From: Thermoplasmata archaeon
Lineage (GTDB): Archaea; Thermoplasmatota; Thermoplasmata; Lutacidiplasmatales; UBA184
Direction of reading: 5' to 3'
NCBI GenBank assembly: GCA_021823085.1
Contig: JAKAPG010000092.1
Coordinates: forward strand, 1 to 6,590
DNA: 6,590 bases
The number at the start of each line of letters is the position of its first letter. Position 1 is the stretch's first letter. The translations under genes and the position numbers were made by a program. This document shows, one piece after another, positions 1 to 5,667 of the stretch. The notes beneath the pieces are model-generated. The model had not been told where the DNA came from. It saw only the letters and a program-made list of their open reading frames with translations, and did not search any database.

Positions 1-1
1 C

Positions 2-1297
2 TGGCTGAGCATCGGGGTAGTGTTCGGCGCCCTTTTCGCGCTGGCCCAGGCGGCGACCCTTCTTTCGAGGGCGACGACCGCCGATGGTGCGGTGGTCCTC
101 TACCTCGGATCGGCCGCCGCCACGCTCGCCGTCGTCCTCCTCGCCGTTCGTCTTGAGCGGCGATCCCTTCGAGACTACGGATTCGTCCTCCGGGGTTCGG
201 TGGCCACGACGCTCGTCGTGTCGACCGTGCTCGTGGTTATTTTCGTCGTCGTGGAGGTCTATCCCGGCTTCCTTATCGGTTTCGGACGCCTTCCCGAACC
301 GACCGCCCTCGCGTTCGGCTTTCTCCTGTTCTCCGCCCCACTGGTCGCTCTCGGTCAGGAAGCCGCGTTCCGGGGCTACATCTTTCGCAAGCTCACCCGA
401 CTCGTACCGCTATCGTGGGCCATGGGGGCCTCGTCGGCGCTGTTCGCGCTGATGACCACGAACCTCACGACCGTGGCCTCCCTCGGGGAAGTCAGCGCCG
501 GCGAGTACCTCTTCGGAACGACGATCGCCAACGCGGTGCTCGGGCTGGTCCTGGCCCTTTACTACTACAAGCTCCGCTGGGGCCTGTTGGGGCCAGTGAC
601 GGCCCGTACCGGGCTGATCTGGGCCTCCACCCTCCTGCCCGTAGCCGCCAACTATGCGAACTGGGAGGCCGCGTTCGCAGCCCTCTTCTTCGCCTACGGG
701 GTCCTCTTCGTGTTCGTCGCCCTCGCGCTTCGCGAACCTCGGATCCAGGCGCGCCACTACCTCGGGCAACCGATCGGTCCCCGGCGCCTACGATATCGGG
801 CGCGGGTCCAGAACCGACGACAGGTGCGAGACGGCATCCTCGCGGTGGGGATGATCGCCCTCGTCGGCGTCGGTTCTACCCAGGTCGTGCCGGTGGTCCT
901 CGGCACGCCATCCCCGTTCCTGGCGATCGCGTCCGGCAGCATGGTGCCCACACTTCACCGCGGTGATCTCGTGGTCATCGAGCGCGTCGATCCCAGCACG
1001 ATCACGGTCGGCACGATCATCGCGTTCCATGTGAGTTGCCTTCCGGCACCGACCGTCCATCGGGTCTATCGCATCCTCTACACCGGCGGCGCCGAGTACT
1101 TCGAGACAAAGGGGGATCACAACCCGGCTCCCGACCCGTGCCACGCGTCGGCGGCCGACGTGATCGGCAAAGTGGTGGCGTCCGTTCCCTACGCCGGCTT
1201 CTTCGTCCTGGACCCACTGTTGACCGCCGGTCTCGTCGCATGTATCGTGGCCGTCGGGCTGCTCGTCCGGCCGAAGCCCCGATCGCACCGGCGGTAG
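2..1297 (+). CDS. CPBP-like membrane domain fused to archaeal/ER-type signal peptidase I (5' partial)
   Basis: The reading frame is open to the left edge, so the true start lies outside; the first possible start inside is a GTG at 20 (residue numbers count from it). The N-terminal half (about 1-235) is polytopic and resembles CPBP (Abi/Rce1-like) intramembrane proteases: a Q-E-A-A-F-R-G segment at 113-119 matches the EExxxR motif, and an N-A-V-L-G-L-V-L stretch leads into motif 3. A basic linker (about 236-270) and a membrane helix (272-294) follow. The C-terminal half is a complete signal peptidase: S-G-S-M-V-P-T with catalytic Ser307, V-H-R-V with His347, and T-K-G-D-H-N with Asp366, then a last helix (397-416) and a basic tail. 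Histidine instead of lysine marks the archaeal/ER (SipW-like) class, which cleaves secretory signal peptides on the outer face of the membrane. The two SipW-type secreted proteins just downstream are the obvious substrates. The CPBP half lacks expected catalytic residues (Q113, T146 and R196 in place of E, H and H), so it is probably a non-catalytic scaffold. The peptidase call is firm; the CPBP call is good but rests on motifs. Confidence 0.85.
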   Translation, partial: WLSIGVVFGALFALAQAATLLSRATTADGAVVLYLGSAAATLAVVLLAVRLERRSLRDYGFVLRGSVATTLVVSTVLVVIFVVVEVYPGFLIGFGRLPEPTALAFGFLLFSAPLVALGQEAAFRGYIFRKLTRLVPLSWAMGASSALFALMTTNLTTVASLGEVSAGEYLFGTTIANAVLGLVLALYYYKLRWGLLGPVTARTGLIWASTLLPVAANYANWEAAFAALFFAYGVLFVFVALALREPRIQARHYLGQPIGPRRLRYRARVQNRRQVRDGILAVGMIALVGVGSTQVVPVVLGTPSPFLAIASGSMVPTLHRGDLVVIERVDPSTITVGTIIAFHVSCLPAPTVHRVYRILYTGGAEYFETKGDHNPAPDPCHASAADVIGKVVASVPYAGFFVLDPLLTAGLVACIVAVGLLVRPKPRSHRR

Positions 1298-1500
1298 CCG
1301 GCCGAGCGGGGGGCGGACCCCGCGGATGCGGTTCGGCGACGCGCACGGGTGGGACGGCACGACCGACGGGGGTGAACTCCGCCCCGGGCGAACCTTGGTC
1401 CGCCTTTCCTCGCGGCATCCCTTGCTCGCGGTCGACGACATGGCGATACTGGATCCAGGACCATTCTTGCAATTGGTACTGTCGATTCCGGGGATTGATA

Positions 1501-1515
1501 CCTTAGAATCCAAGG
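1501..1515. promoter_or_regulatory. Imperfect palindrome, candidate operator
   Basis: CCTTAGAATCCAAGG is symmetric except at the centre and one pair (positions 5 and 11). GATTG occurs close on each side. It lies about 40 bp upstream of the best TATA-like element for the first TasA-like gene, a plausible activator position. No binding protein is known; the winged-helix gene at 4532-5110 is the only regulator in the window. The palindrome is directly visible; the function is a guess. Confidence 0.25.
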
Positions 1516-1553
1516 ATTGGTGCGTCCCATTTCCCGGTGTGGTACTGGCGGGA

Positions 1554-1561
1554 TTATGAAT
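1554..1561 (+). promoter_or_regulatory. Candidate TATA element of the first TasA-like gene
   Basis: TTATGAAT lies in the AT-richer part of the leader. Archaeal transcription usually begins about 25 bp downstream of the TATA centre, which would be near 1583. That leaves a short leader of about 25 nt that still contains the ribosome binding site at 1596-1602. There is no clear purine-rich BRE immediately upstream, so this is only the best candidate in the region. Confidence 0.3.
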
Positions 1562-1595
1562 CGAAACCTAGTCCTATGCCGTGGGCTAAGGGCCC

Positions 1596-1602
1596 AAAGG
1601 AG
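1596..1602 (+). promoter_or_regulatory. Strong Shine-Dalgarno site of the first TasA-like gene
   Basis: AAAGGAG lies 5 nt before the ATG at 1608 and fixes the start of the first TasA-like gene. It contrasts with the second gene, which has only a weak GGGA about 11-12 nt upstream of its ATG. The difference suggests that the first subunit is made in larger amounts. Confidence 0.75.
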
Positions 1603-1607
1603 ACGAA

Positions 1608-2165
1608 ATGGTGAAGAGAAGTCTATTGACGATTGGCGTGATCGTGGCGGTCGTCGGAATGAGCGGGGTCGGCTTTGCGTCGTTCGCGACCAGCGCCTTC
1701 TTGAACGGCAGCGCGACCGCGGGGACGCTCGGGCCGCTCACGTGGAGCAACCTCGGCACCCCGACGATGTCGAACAGCTACGTCACCTGCTCGGTTTCGA
1801 CCTCCCAGACGCACAACGCTTCCGACACGCTGGTGGTCACCGTGGGCAACCTCGCCCCGGGCGACTACTGCATGTTTACGGGCACCCTGAGCAACGCGGG
1901 GAGCATCCCGGCGAACGTCTATTCCGAGGTCACCTGCTACTCGCAGTCGGGATCGGGCTGCACCGTGACGAGCCTGTACGACAACTTCGCCCCGGCGCCC
2001 GGTGCCGGTGAGAGCTACGGCGTCACGTACGGCCCGATCACCGTGACCAACGGCGCCCCGCTCGCCTACTCCGGTGAGGTCCAACTCACGTCGGGGATCG
2101 GGAACGCCTACCAGGGATCGGTCTGCACGTTCACGGTGACGTTCACCGCGACCGCAGGCAGCTAA
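1608..2165 (+). CDS. Secreted TasA/camelysin-like protein with SipW-cognate signal peptide (paralogue 1)
   Basis: A 185-residue exported protein, probably a surface fibre or matrix subunit. The N-terminus (K3, R4, a hydrophobic core at 6-22, then G-F-A-S-F-A) continues into N-G-S-A-T-A-G-T-L-G-P-L at 33-44. This is the layout of SipW-cognate signal peptides, where Bacillus TasA has T-W-A-A-F and A-S-G-T-L-D-L. Further TasA-like marks are N-L-A-P-G-D at 81-86, N-A-G-S-I at 96-100, and a C-terminal strand N-A-Y-Q-G (166-170) followed by F-T-V-T-F-T-A-T; TasA has N-K-Y-Q-G then F-S-F-E-A-T. The length fits camelysin-type members. Cleavage is likely near A24-F27. It has five cysteines (61, 88, 110, 118, 173), four shared with the next gene, so disulfides are likely; Bacillus TasA has none. 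Sequons lie at N33 and N70. TasA-fold proteins form donor-strand-exchanged filaments in bacteria and archaea, and camelysin was described as a protease. Fibre subunit is the better reading because no metalloprotease motif is visible. Confidence 0.87.
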   Translation: MVKRSLLTIGVIVAVVGMSGVGFASFATSAFLNGSATAGTLGPLTWSNLGTPTMSNSYVTCSVSTSQTHNASDTLVVTVGNLAPGDYCMFTGTLSNAGSIPANVYSEVTCYSQSGSGCTVTSLYDNFAPAPGAGESYGVTYGPITVTNGAPLAYSGEVQLTSGIGNAYQGSVCTFTVTFTATAGS

Positions 2166-2188
2166 GGGCAGGGAGAAGACCCGTACAG

Positions 2189-2249
2189 CGACGGCAACCC
2201 CTTCCCCTCGCGGGGGGAATCCCCTCGCGAGGGGGTTGAGATGCCGTCG
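2189..2249 (+). promoter_or_regulatory. Intercistronic structured RNA element between the two TasA-like genes
   Basis: An outer 8-bp stem pairs CGACGGCA (2189-2196) with TGCCGTCG (2242-2249). Inside it are two hairpins: TTCCCC/GGGGAA (2202-2207 with 2214-2219, loop 2208-2213) and the perfect palindrome CCCCTCGCGAGGGG (2221-2234). AACCCC (2195-2200) can instead pair with GGGGTT (2232-2237), which competes with the second hairpin. The element starts 23 nt after the first gene's stop and ends 14 nt before the second gene's ATG, with no T-tract. Possible roles are a transcript-stabilising or processing structure, partial attenuation, or control of translation of the second gene. The pairing is visible; the function is inferred. 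Confidence 0.45.
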
Positions 2250-2263
2250 GGAACCGCACCACC

Positions 2264-2824
2264 ATGCTCCAGATTCCGCGACTGACCGGCGTCGTAGCCG
2301 TCATCGTGGTCCTCGCCACCGTGGGCGTCGGGTACGCCGCGTTCTCGACCGCTGCGTATCTCCAGGGATCCTCGAGCGCCGGGACGCTGGGCCCCCTGGT
2401 CTGGGGAAACGGGCCGACCTCGACCGGGTACGCGGTCAATGATGTCTGCAGCGCCGTGGTCGGAACGACCACCTCCACCGGCGACACGCTCATTGTGGCC
2501 GCCGGCGAACTCCTGCCGGGGGACTATTGCACGTACGGGGACACCCTTACCCTGGACGGAGGTTCCCTTCCGGCGACGTTGACCGCGGAGGTAACGACCG
2601 CTACGGGCGGCCTGTGCCCCGTGCTTCACTACGCGGATAGCTTCTTCACCTACTCGATCGCCATCGGTTCGGGAGGCCAGACCGGGAACACCTGGCATCA
2701 GCTGGAGCCGGGACACTCGATGAACTGGGCGGGGACCGTCTCGCTGCCCTCGACGGTCGGGAACTCCTACCAGGGGCTCAGCTGCTCGTTCACGGTGACG
2801 TTGGTCGGGACCGTGGGCACGTAG
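2264..2824 (+). CDS. Secreted TasA/camelysin-like protein with SipW-cognate signal peptide (paralogue 2)
   Basis: A 186-residue paralogue of the preceding gene, in tandem 98 bp downstream and probably co-transcribed. The signal segment (R6, hydrophobic core about 8-23, then G-Y-A-A-F-S-T-A) runs into S-S-A-G-T-L-G-P-L at 37-45. It shares L-L-P-G-D-Y-C (83-89), a G-G-S-L-P turn (99-103) and the C-terminal N-S-Y-Q-G (167-171) followed by C-S-F-T-V-T-L. Its four cysteines (62, 89, 118, 174) align with those of paralogue 1, which suggests two conserved disulfides; the extra Cys110 of paralogue 1 is absent. It has no N-x-S/T sequon, unlike its neighbour. The ATG at 2264 is the only usable start, because an in-frame TGA lies at 2237 and no ATG, GTG or TTG lies between. 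Its ribosome binding site is weak. It may be a minor, capping or anchoring subunit, much as TapA stands to TasA, but that division of labour is inferred. Confidence 0.84.
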   Translation: MLQIPRLTGVVAVIVVLATVGVGYAAFSTAAYLQGSSSAGTLGPLVWGNGPTSTGYAVNDVCSAVVGTTTSTGDTLIVAAGELLPGDYCTYGDTLTLDGGSLPATLTAEVTTATGGLCPVLHYADSFFTYSIAIGSGGQTGNTWHQLEPGHSMNWAGTVSLPSTVGNSYQGLSCSFTVTLVGTVGT

Positions 2825-2837
2825 GGCGGCGGGACGA

Positions 2838-2868
2838 GCTCGGGTTCGGCTGGGACCGGGACCCGAGC
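2838..2868. terminator. Candidate bidirectional terminator hairpin
   Basis: GCTCGGGT (2838-2845) pairs perfectly with ACCCGAGC (2861-2868) around a 15-nt loop that can extend the stem partly. It lies 13 bp past the stop of the second TasA-like gene, in the 143-bp gap between convergent genes. There is no oligo-T tract on either strand, which archaeal intrinsic termination normally uses. The role could be 3'-end stabilisation instead. Confidence 0.35.
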
Positions 2869-2967
2869 GCGGCTCGTGGTCGACCCCCGACTACGCGCTG
2901 CGGAACCCGCTCGCCTTCCGGCCGCCGGTCCGTGAGATGCGCGGCGGGCGAACCCTTTCGGACCGGG

Positions 2968-4341
2968 CTACGCCTTCCGCGACGCGTCCTTCACCAATCG
3001 GTCGATCTCGGAGTGCAGTTGGCCGAGGACCGCCAATAGGTCGACCGAGCCGCCGCTCGCGACCTGCCGTGCCGCTTCCTGGATCCGCCGGAGGGCCCAT
3101 AGGCGGTCCTCCGGTCGCAAGGCCGCGTGCTGGACGCGATCGAGCTCGCGGCGCAGAGCGGCGCTCGCGAGCTCCAGCCCGACGGTGCGAGGGTTGGGAA
3201 CATACCGTCCGGGACTCGGGCGGCCGGTCGATGGTCCCACTGCGGTTTCGGGTCGTGGCGGCGCGCCCGCCTTCGCCCTTGCCGGAGCGGAGGTCGCTTT
3301 TTCGGTGGGTCCGGTTACGGACGAGGTCCGGGGCGTGGGGTATCGGTAGAGGTAGGTCGCGCTGCCATCGCTCACCAAGAACTCTACGCCGTTCGAGTCT
3401 CCCGGACGATGGACCGGTCGGAGGATGGGGCGGCCCAACGTATCCGCCACGGTAACGAGATCCTCCCAGCGCTCGACCGGTATGTTCAACGACGTCGGGG
3501 GCCGAGCCAAGGTATGGGCGATCATCTCTCGTTGCGGTTCGATCAGGACCTCAAGGCTCGGCAGCGCGGGCGGACCCAACGAGCGCCGAGCACGCCGGTA
3601 CGTCAGGACCGCAGTGACAAGGGCCCCGACGGCGACGATCAACCCCGCGACGGCGAGGTCCCAGGGTACGGGCGCGACCGGGTCGCCCGGGACCGTGAGG
3701 GTGCCCGTTTGGCGTGCGGAGGCTCCCACCGGGATGATCAACGGGCCGGCGAAGGTCAGATTGAGGAACGGGACGAGGGAGATCGGAGAGGCCACGCCGT
3801 CGAACCCGATGCTGCCCGAGACGCTGGCCACGAGGGTCACCGTGAACTCCGTTGCCGTGTAGTTCAGCTGGTGGTCGAGCGTCGTGACGAGCGATTCCAT
3901 GCTGGACACGTTGATGTCGAACGCGTCCCGGAATCCGGCCGACCCGCCGGTGACCGAGGACTCCGAGTGGTACTGCTCGACGAGGACCTTCGACCATGCG
4001 GGCGTGACGAGAGTGGCCGAGAAGTCGTCGGTAAGATGCGTGGATGTGCCGCTCCCGACGTTGACGGAGGTGAAGACCGATACGTTGATCCACGAGGTGA
4101 TGGCGGTGAAGAGCGTGAAGTTCCCCCCGGTCACATTCGTCGCATTGAACAGTTCGTTCGGCCCGAGCGCCGCGGTGTACGCGTACGCTCCGCTCCCCAG
4201 GTAGCCGCTGGTCGAGGCCGGGGAGGCGCCCGAGCTGGACCGGGCCGCGGATAGGTCAAGGCCGACAGCGTAGGCAGCCCACACCGTCCCGAGGACCAGG
4301 AGGACGATAACGGCGGGAAGCGCCCAGCTCGGGACCTTCAT
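2968..4341 (-). CDS. DUF5305-like membrane protein with sequon-rich ectodomain and cytoplasmic coiled-coil tail
   Basis: A 457-residue protein with a membrane helix at about 7-26, an extracellular domain at about 27-226, a second helix at 227-247, and a cytoplasmic part to the end. The ectodomain holds seven N-x-S/T sequons (N66, N69, N74, N86, N144, N160, N194) and W-S-K at 116-118. The cytoplasmic part has a conserved-looking unit: I-P-V-E-R-W-E-D-L-V (287-296), A-D-T-L-G-R-P-I (299-306) and V-S-D-G-S-A-T-Y-L-Y-R-Y (323-334). This order of parts matches DUF5305 of archaea as I recall it; the function of that family is unknown. A Pro/Ala/Thr-rich linker (335-380) leads to a helical, charged tail (386-454) that looks like an added coiled coil. 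I chose the ATG at 4341 because a hydrophobic signal-anchor follows at once and AAGGGA precedes it by 4 nt; the frame is open further upstream to 4446 without membrane character. Convergence with the TasA-like genes suggests a surface-structure partner, anchor or sensor. Confidence 0.82.
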   Translation of the reverse strand: MKVPSWALPAVIVLLVLGTVWAAYAVGLDLSAARSSSGASPASTSGYLGSGAYAYTAALGPNELFNATNVTGGNFTLFTAITSWINVSVFTSVNVGSGTSTHLTDDFSATLVTPAWSKVLVEQYHSESSVTGGSAGFRDAFDINVSSMESLVTTLDHQLNYTATEFTVTLVASVSGSIGFDGVASPISLVPFLNLTFAGPLIIPVGASARQTGTLTVPGDPVAPVPWDLAVAGLIVAVGALVTAVLTYRRARRSLGPPALPSLEVLIEPQREMIAHTLARPPTSLNIPVERWEDLVTVADTLGRPILRPVHRPGDSNGVEFLVSDGSATYLYRYPTPRTSSVTGPTEKATSAPARAKAGAPPRPETAVGPSTGRPSPGRYVPNPRTVGLELASAALRRELDRVQHAALRPEDRLWALRRIQEAARQVASGGSVDLLAVLGQLHSEIDRLVKDASRKA

Positions 4342-4429
4342 GGTGTCCCTTGCTCCCTCCTTCCCGAGGCGGGCCGCAGATCCCGCTCCGACATCCGGCC
4401 CCGGCCGGCCCGGGTGGGCGGCGAACCGG

Positions 4430-4435
4430 AATATG
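4430..4435 (-). promoter_or_regulatory. Candidate TATA element of the DUF5305-like gene
   Basis: CATATT on the minus strand is the only AT-rich hexamer in the 190-bp gap before the DUF5305-like gene. It would place the transcript start near 4405 and give a leader of about 65 nt. This is weak evidence; the gene could also be read from the winged-helix gene upstream on the same strand. Confidence 0.22.
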
Positions 4436-4531
4436 CGGGTCGGCACGTTGGGCGGGAATCCTTCACTCCGGGACGAGAGGGCGGCGGTCCTGACCGAGTC
4501 GCCGCGTCGGGACTACGAATCGGGGGAGTCC

Positions 4532-5110
4532 TCATCGTGCGTGACCGGTCGGGCGTTGGGGGCGTGCGGTCCGTTTCGGACGCGGCCGGGACCCCCCGTT
4601 CTTGGGGGTCGCCGTGACGGACGAAAGCTGCCGATCGCTCGAGTCCGGTGCGACCGGGTCGGCGGGGGAATGTCCGTTATCCGGACCGACTGGACGGGAG
4701 CGGAGGTCGTTGGCGCGTGCGCCCGAGCGGGCCGCGTCCTTCGCCGCGAGCTCCCTCCACGCCCAGCGCGAGACGAACCGCAGCGTTGCCCCGGACCCCC
4801 GGATGCCGTTTCCCCCGTTGGTCTCGACCACGTGAAGGGAGTTCACCGTACGCTCGAGCTCGGAGGATTGTTCGATCACCCGGTCGATCGACTCGACGAC
4901 CGCGATCGCTCGCGGGGTAGCGGCGTAGGATCCGGATCGAGAGTCGACGAGCCCGCGCTCGAGGCAGAAGCCCATGTAGCGCTGGAAAGCAATCGAGTTC
5001 AGGTTGGCCGCACCGGCAATTCGGGTCTTTGGAACCGGTTCGCGTGCCGCCTTGAGCACGTCGCGAAGGACCTCCAGACTGGTGCGGTAGCCGCGTGCCC
5101 GACGAGCCAA
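4532..5110 (-). CDS. Winged-helix regulator, ArnR1/HTH_45-like, with long basic disordered tail
   Basis: A 192-residue protein. Residues 9-75 have the pattern of archaeal ArnR1-type winged helices (HTH_45): a first helix L-E-V-L-R-D-V-L-K-A-A at 12-22, the P-K-T-R-I turn at 27-31, a recognition-helix region (F-Q-R-Y-M-G-F-C-L-E-R-G-L at 42-54), then a short wing S-G-S-Y-A-A-T-P-R-A (59-68) and a helix I-D-R-V-I-E-Q-S at 75-82. Residues from about 90 are rich in Arg, Pro, Ser and Gly, look disordered, and match nothing I know. The start is a TTG, the only start codon in frame between an upstream TGA (5150-5152) and the conserved helix. The ribosome binding site is weak (GGGG, 6 nt away). It lies 190 bp upstream of the DUF5305-like gene on the same strand, so control of that gene or of the TasA-like pair is plausible. 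Sulfolobus ArnR1 acts on archaellum genes, a related kind of target. A frameshift after the domain cannot be excluded. Confidence 0.72.
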   Translation of the reverse strand: MARRARGYRTSLEVLRDVLKAAREPVPKTRIAGAANLNSIAFQRYMGFCLERGLVDSRSGSYAATPRAIAVVESIDRVIEQSSELERTVNSLHVVETNGGNGIRGSGATLRFVSRWAWRELAAKDAARSGARANDLRSRPVGPDNGHSPADPVAPDSSDRQLSSVTATPKNGGSRPRPKRTARPQRPTGHAR

Positions 5111-5254
5111 GTGGGACCCCGGATGATCTTCCCCCTTGCGGAAGGTCGATCACCCGCGGGACCACTTCGGTGTATTTGCGTATTTCCACAAATTCGGCGG
5201 AATCCCATATCCCTTACCCGACCTGAGACCGATTCTCCAACGAACAATACCGCT

Positions 5255-5290
5255 GATTTCGATGCGTATAGGCAACTATATTGTGTCACT
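5255..5290 (-). promoter_or_regulatory. Candidate TATA region upstream of the winged-helix gene
   Basis: On the minus strand this part reads CACAATATAGTTGCC followed by CCTATACGC, the most TATA-like sequences in the stretch. Transcription from here would give a leader of more than 100 nt. A nearer alternative is the GAAATACGCAAATACACC segment around 5170-5190. I cannot choose between them from sequence alone. Confidence 0.25.
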
Positions 5291-5446
5291 GCGCTCCGCC
5301 GGCCACGCTGCGCGCGGACGGGCGATCCTGCGCCAGAAGGATACCGAAAAGGCGCCCGGCCGCCGCCGGCCGAAGCGACCCAATCCACTTACGTTGTAAG
5401 ACCGCGTTCCGGACCCCCCATGGCCGGCTCGACCTCATCGCTTTCC

Positions 5447-5493
5447 CTCACCGGTGCGGGTGGGTGAGAGGAAGTGGCGACTCACCCTGGCAC
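5447..5493. repeat. Competing hairpins CTCACC / GGTGAG / CTCACC
   Basis: GGTGAG (5463-5468) can pair with CTCACC on its left (5447-5452, loop of 10 nt) or on its right (5481-5486, loop of 12 nt). The right-hand pairing is the longer: GGGTGAG with CTCACCC (5462-5468 with 5481-5487), extended across an internal loop by GTGC/GCAC (5454-5457 with 5490-5493). Mutually exclusive stems are typical of switch-like RNA, but symmetric repeats can also be operators. No coding frame explains them. Confidence 0.35.
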
Positions 5494-5667
5494 ACATCGC
5501 GCGATGCGGCGGCCTAAGGTCCGGCGTTCGGTCGAACCGGATCCTGGGTTGTCATCCCGGAGGCACCCGTATTCTGAGGGGCCCCTTTCGACGTCACCGC
5601 CGTGGCCCGGCTCCGGCAGAGGGGGCGAGACCCCCGGGGGACGCGCCCGACCGAGCGTGCCGCGTGT

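Larger units (their letters stand above)
1298..1607. other. Intergenic leader region between the peptidase and first TasA-like gene
   Basis: This 310-bp stretch has no convincing gene; the open frame at 1326-1559 (+) matches no family I know. The left part is GC-rich and holds a 6-bp hairpin, GCGGGG/CCCCGC (1306-1311 with 1318-1323), without a T-tract. From about 1440 the GC content drops to roughly 48-52% by hand count, as expected for a promoter region. The right part holds three related copies of G-R-T-A-C-T-G (1445, 1475, 1541) and an imperfect 15-bp palindrome (1501-1515). The size of the gap suggests that the TasA-like pair has its own promoter. Confidence 0.5.
5111..5667. other. 557-bp stretch without a convincing gene; AT-richer promoter part and hairpins
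   Basis: No reading frame here resembles a known protein; the 87-codon frame at 5136-5399 (+) has an arginine-rich, unfamiliar product and runs through the promoter-like part. About 5160-5290 falls to roughly 45-48% GC by hand count in an otherwise GC-rich window. It probably holds the promoter of the winged-helix gene (minus strand). Positions 5447-5493 hold competing hairpins, described separately. I saw no tRNA, rRNA, CRISPR repeat or insertion-sequence end. Confidence 0.5.

Noticed and set aside
415..966. Long plus-strand frame inside the signal peptidase gene
   Set aside because: It lies in another frame of a gene with clear catalytic motifs and gives an Arg/Pro-rich product typical of GC-rich shadow frames.
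1306..1323. GCGGGG/CCCCGC hairpin just after the peptidase gene as a terminator
   Set aside because: The stem is only 6 bp, there is no T-tract, and such stems are expected by chance in very GC-rich sequence.
2162..2716. 184-codon minus-strand frame opposite the second TasA-like gene
   Set aside because: The plus strand encodes a clear paralogue of the preceding gene; the antisense product has no recognisable features.
3127..4254. 375-codon plus-strand frame opposite the DUF5305-like gene
   Set aside because: The minus-strand product has membrane helices, sequons and family motifs. The plus-strand product is an Arg/Gly/Asp-rich shadow.
5136..5399. Possible small 87-codon gene (+) in the non-coding stretch
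   Set aside because: Its product matches nothing known, its second half is Arg-rich noise, and it overlaps the AT-rich part that better suits a promoter.
4340..5467. 375-codon plus-strand frame opposite the winged-helix gene
   Set aside because: It crosses the promoter-like region and runs antisense to a recognisable DNA-binding domain; its product is low-complexity with no family features.
5520..5541. Stem with GTTCG/CGAAC resembling a tRNA T-arm
   Set aside because: Only about 5 bp pair around a 2-nt loop, and no acceptor, D-arm or anticodon arm can be placed at tRNA distances.
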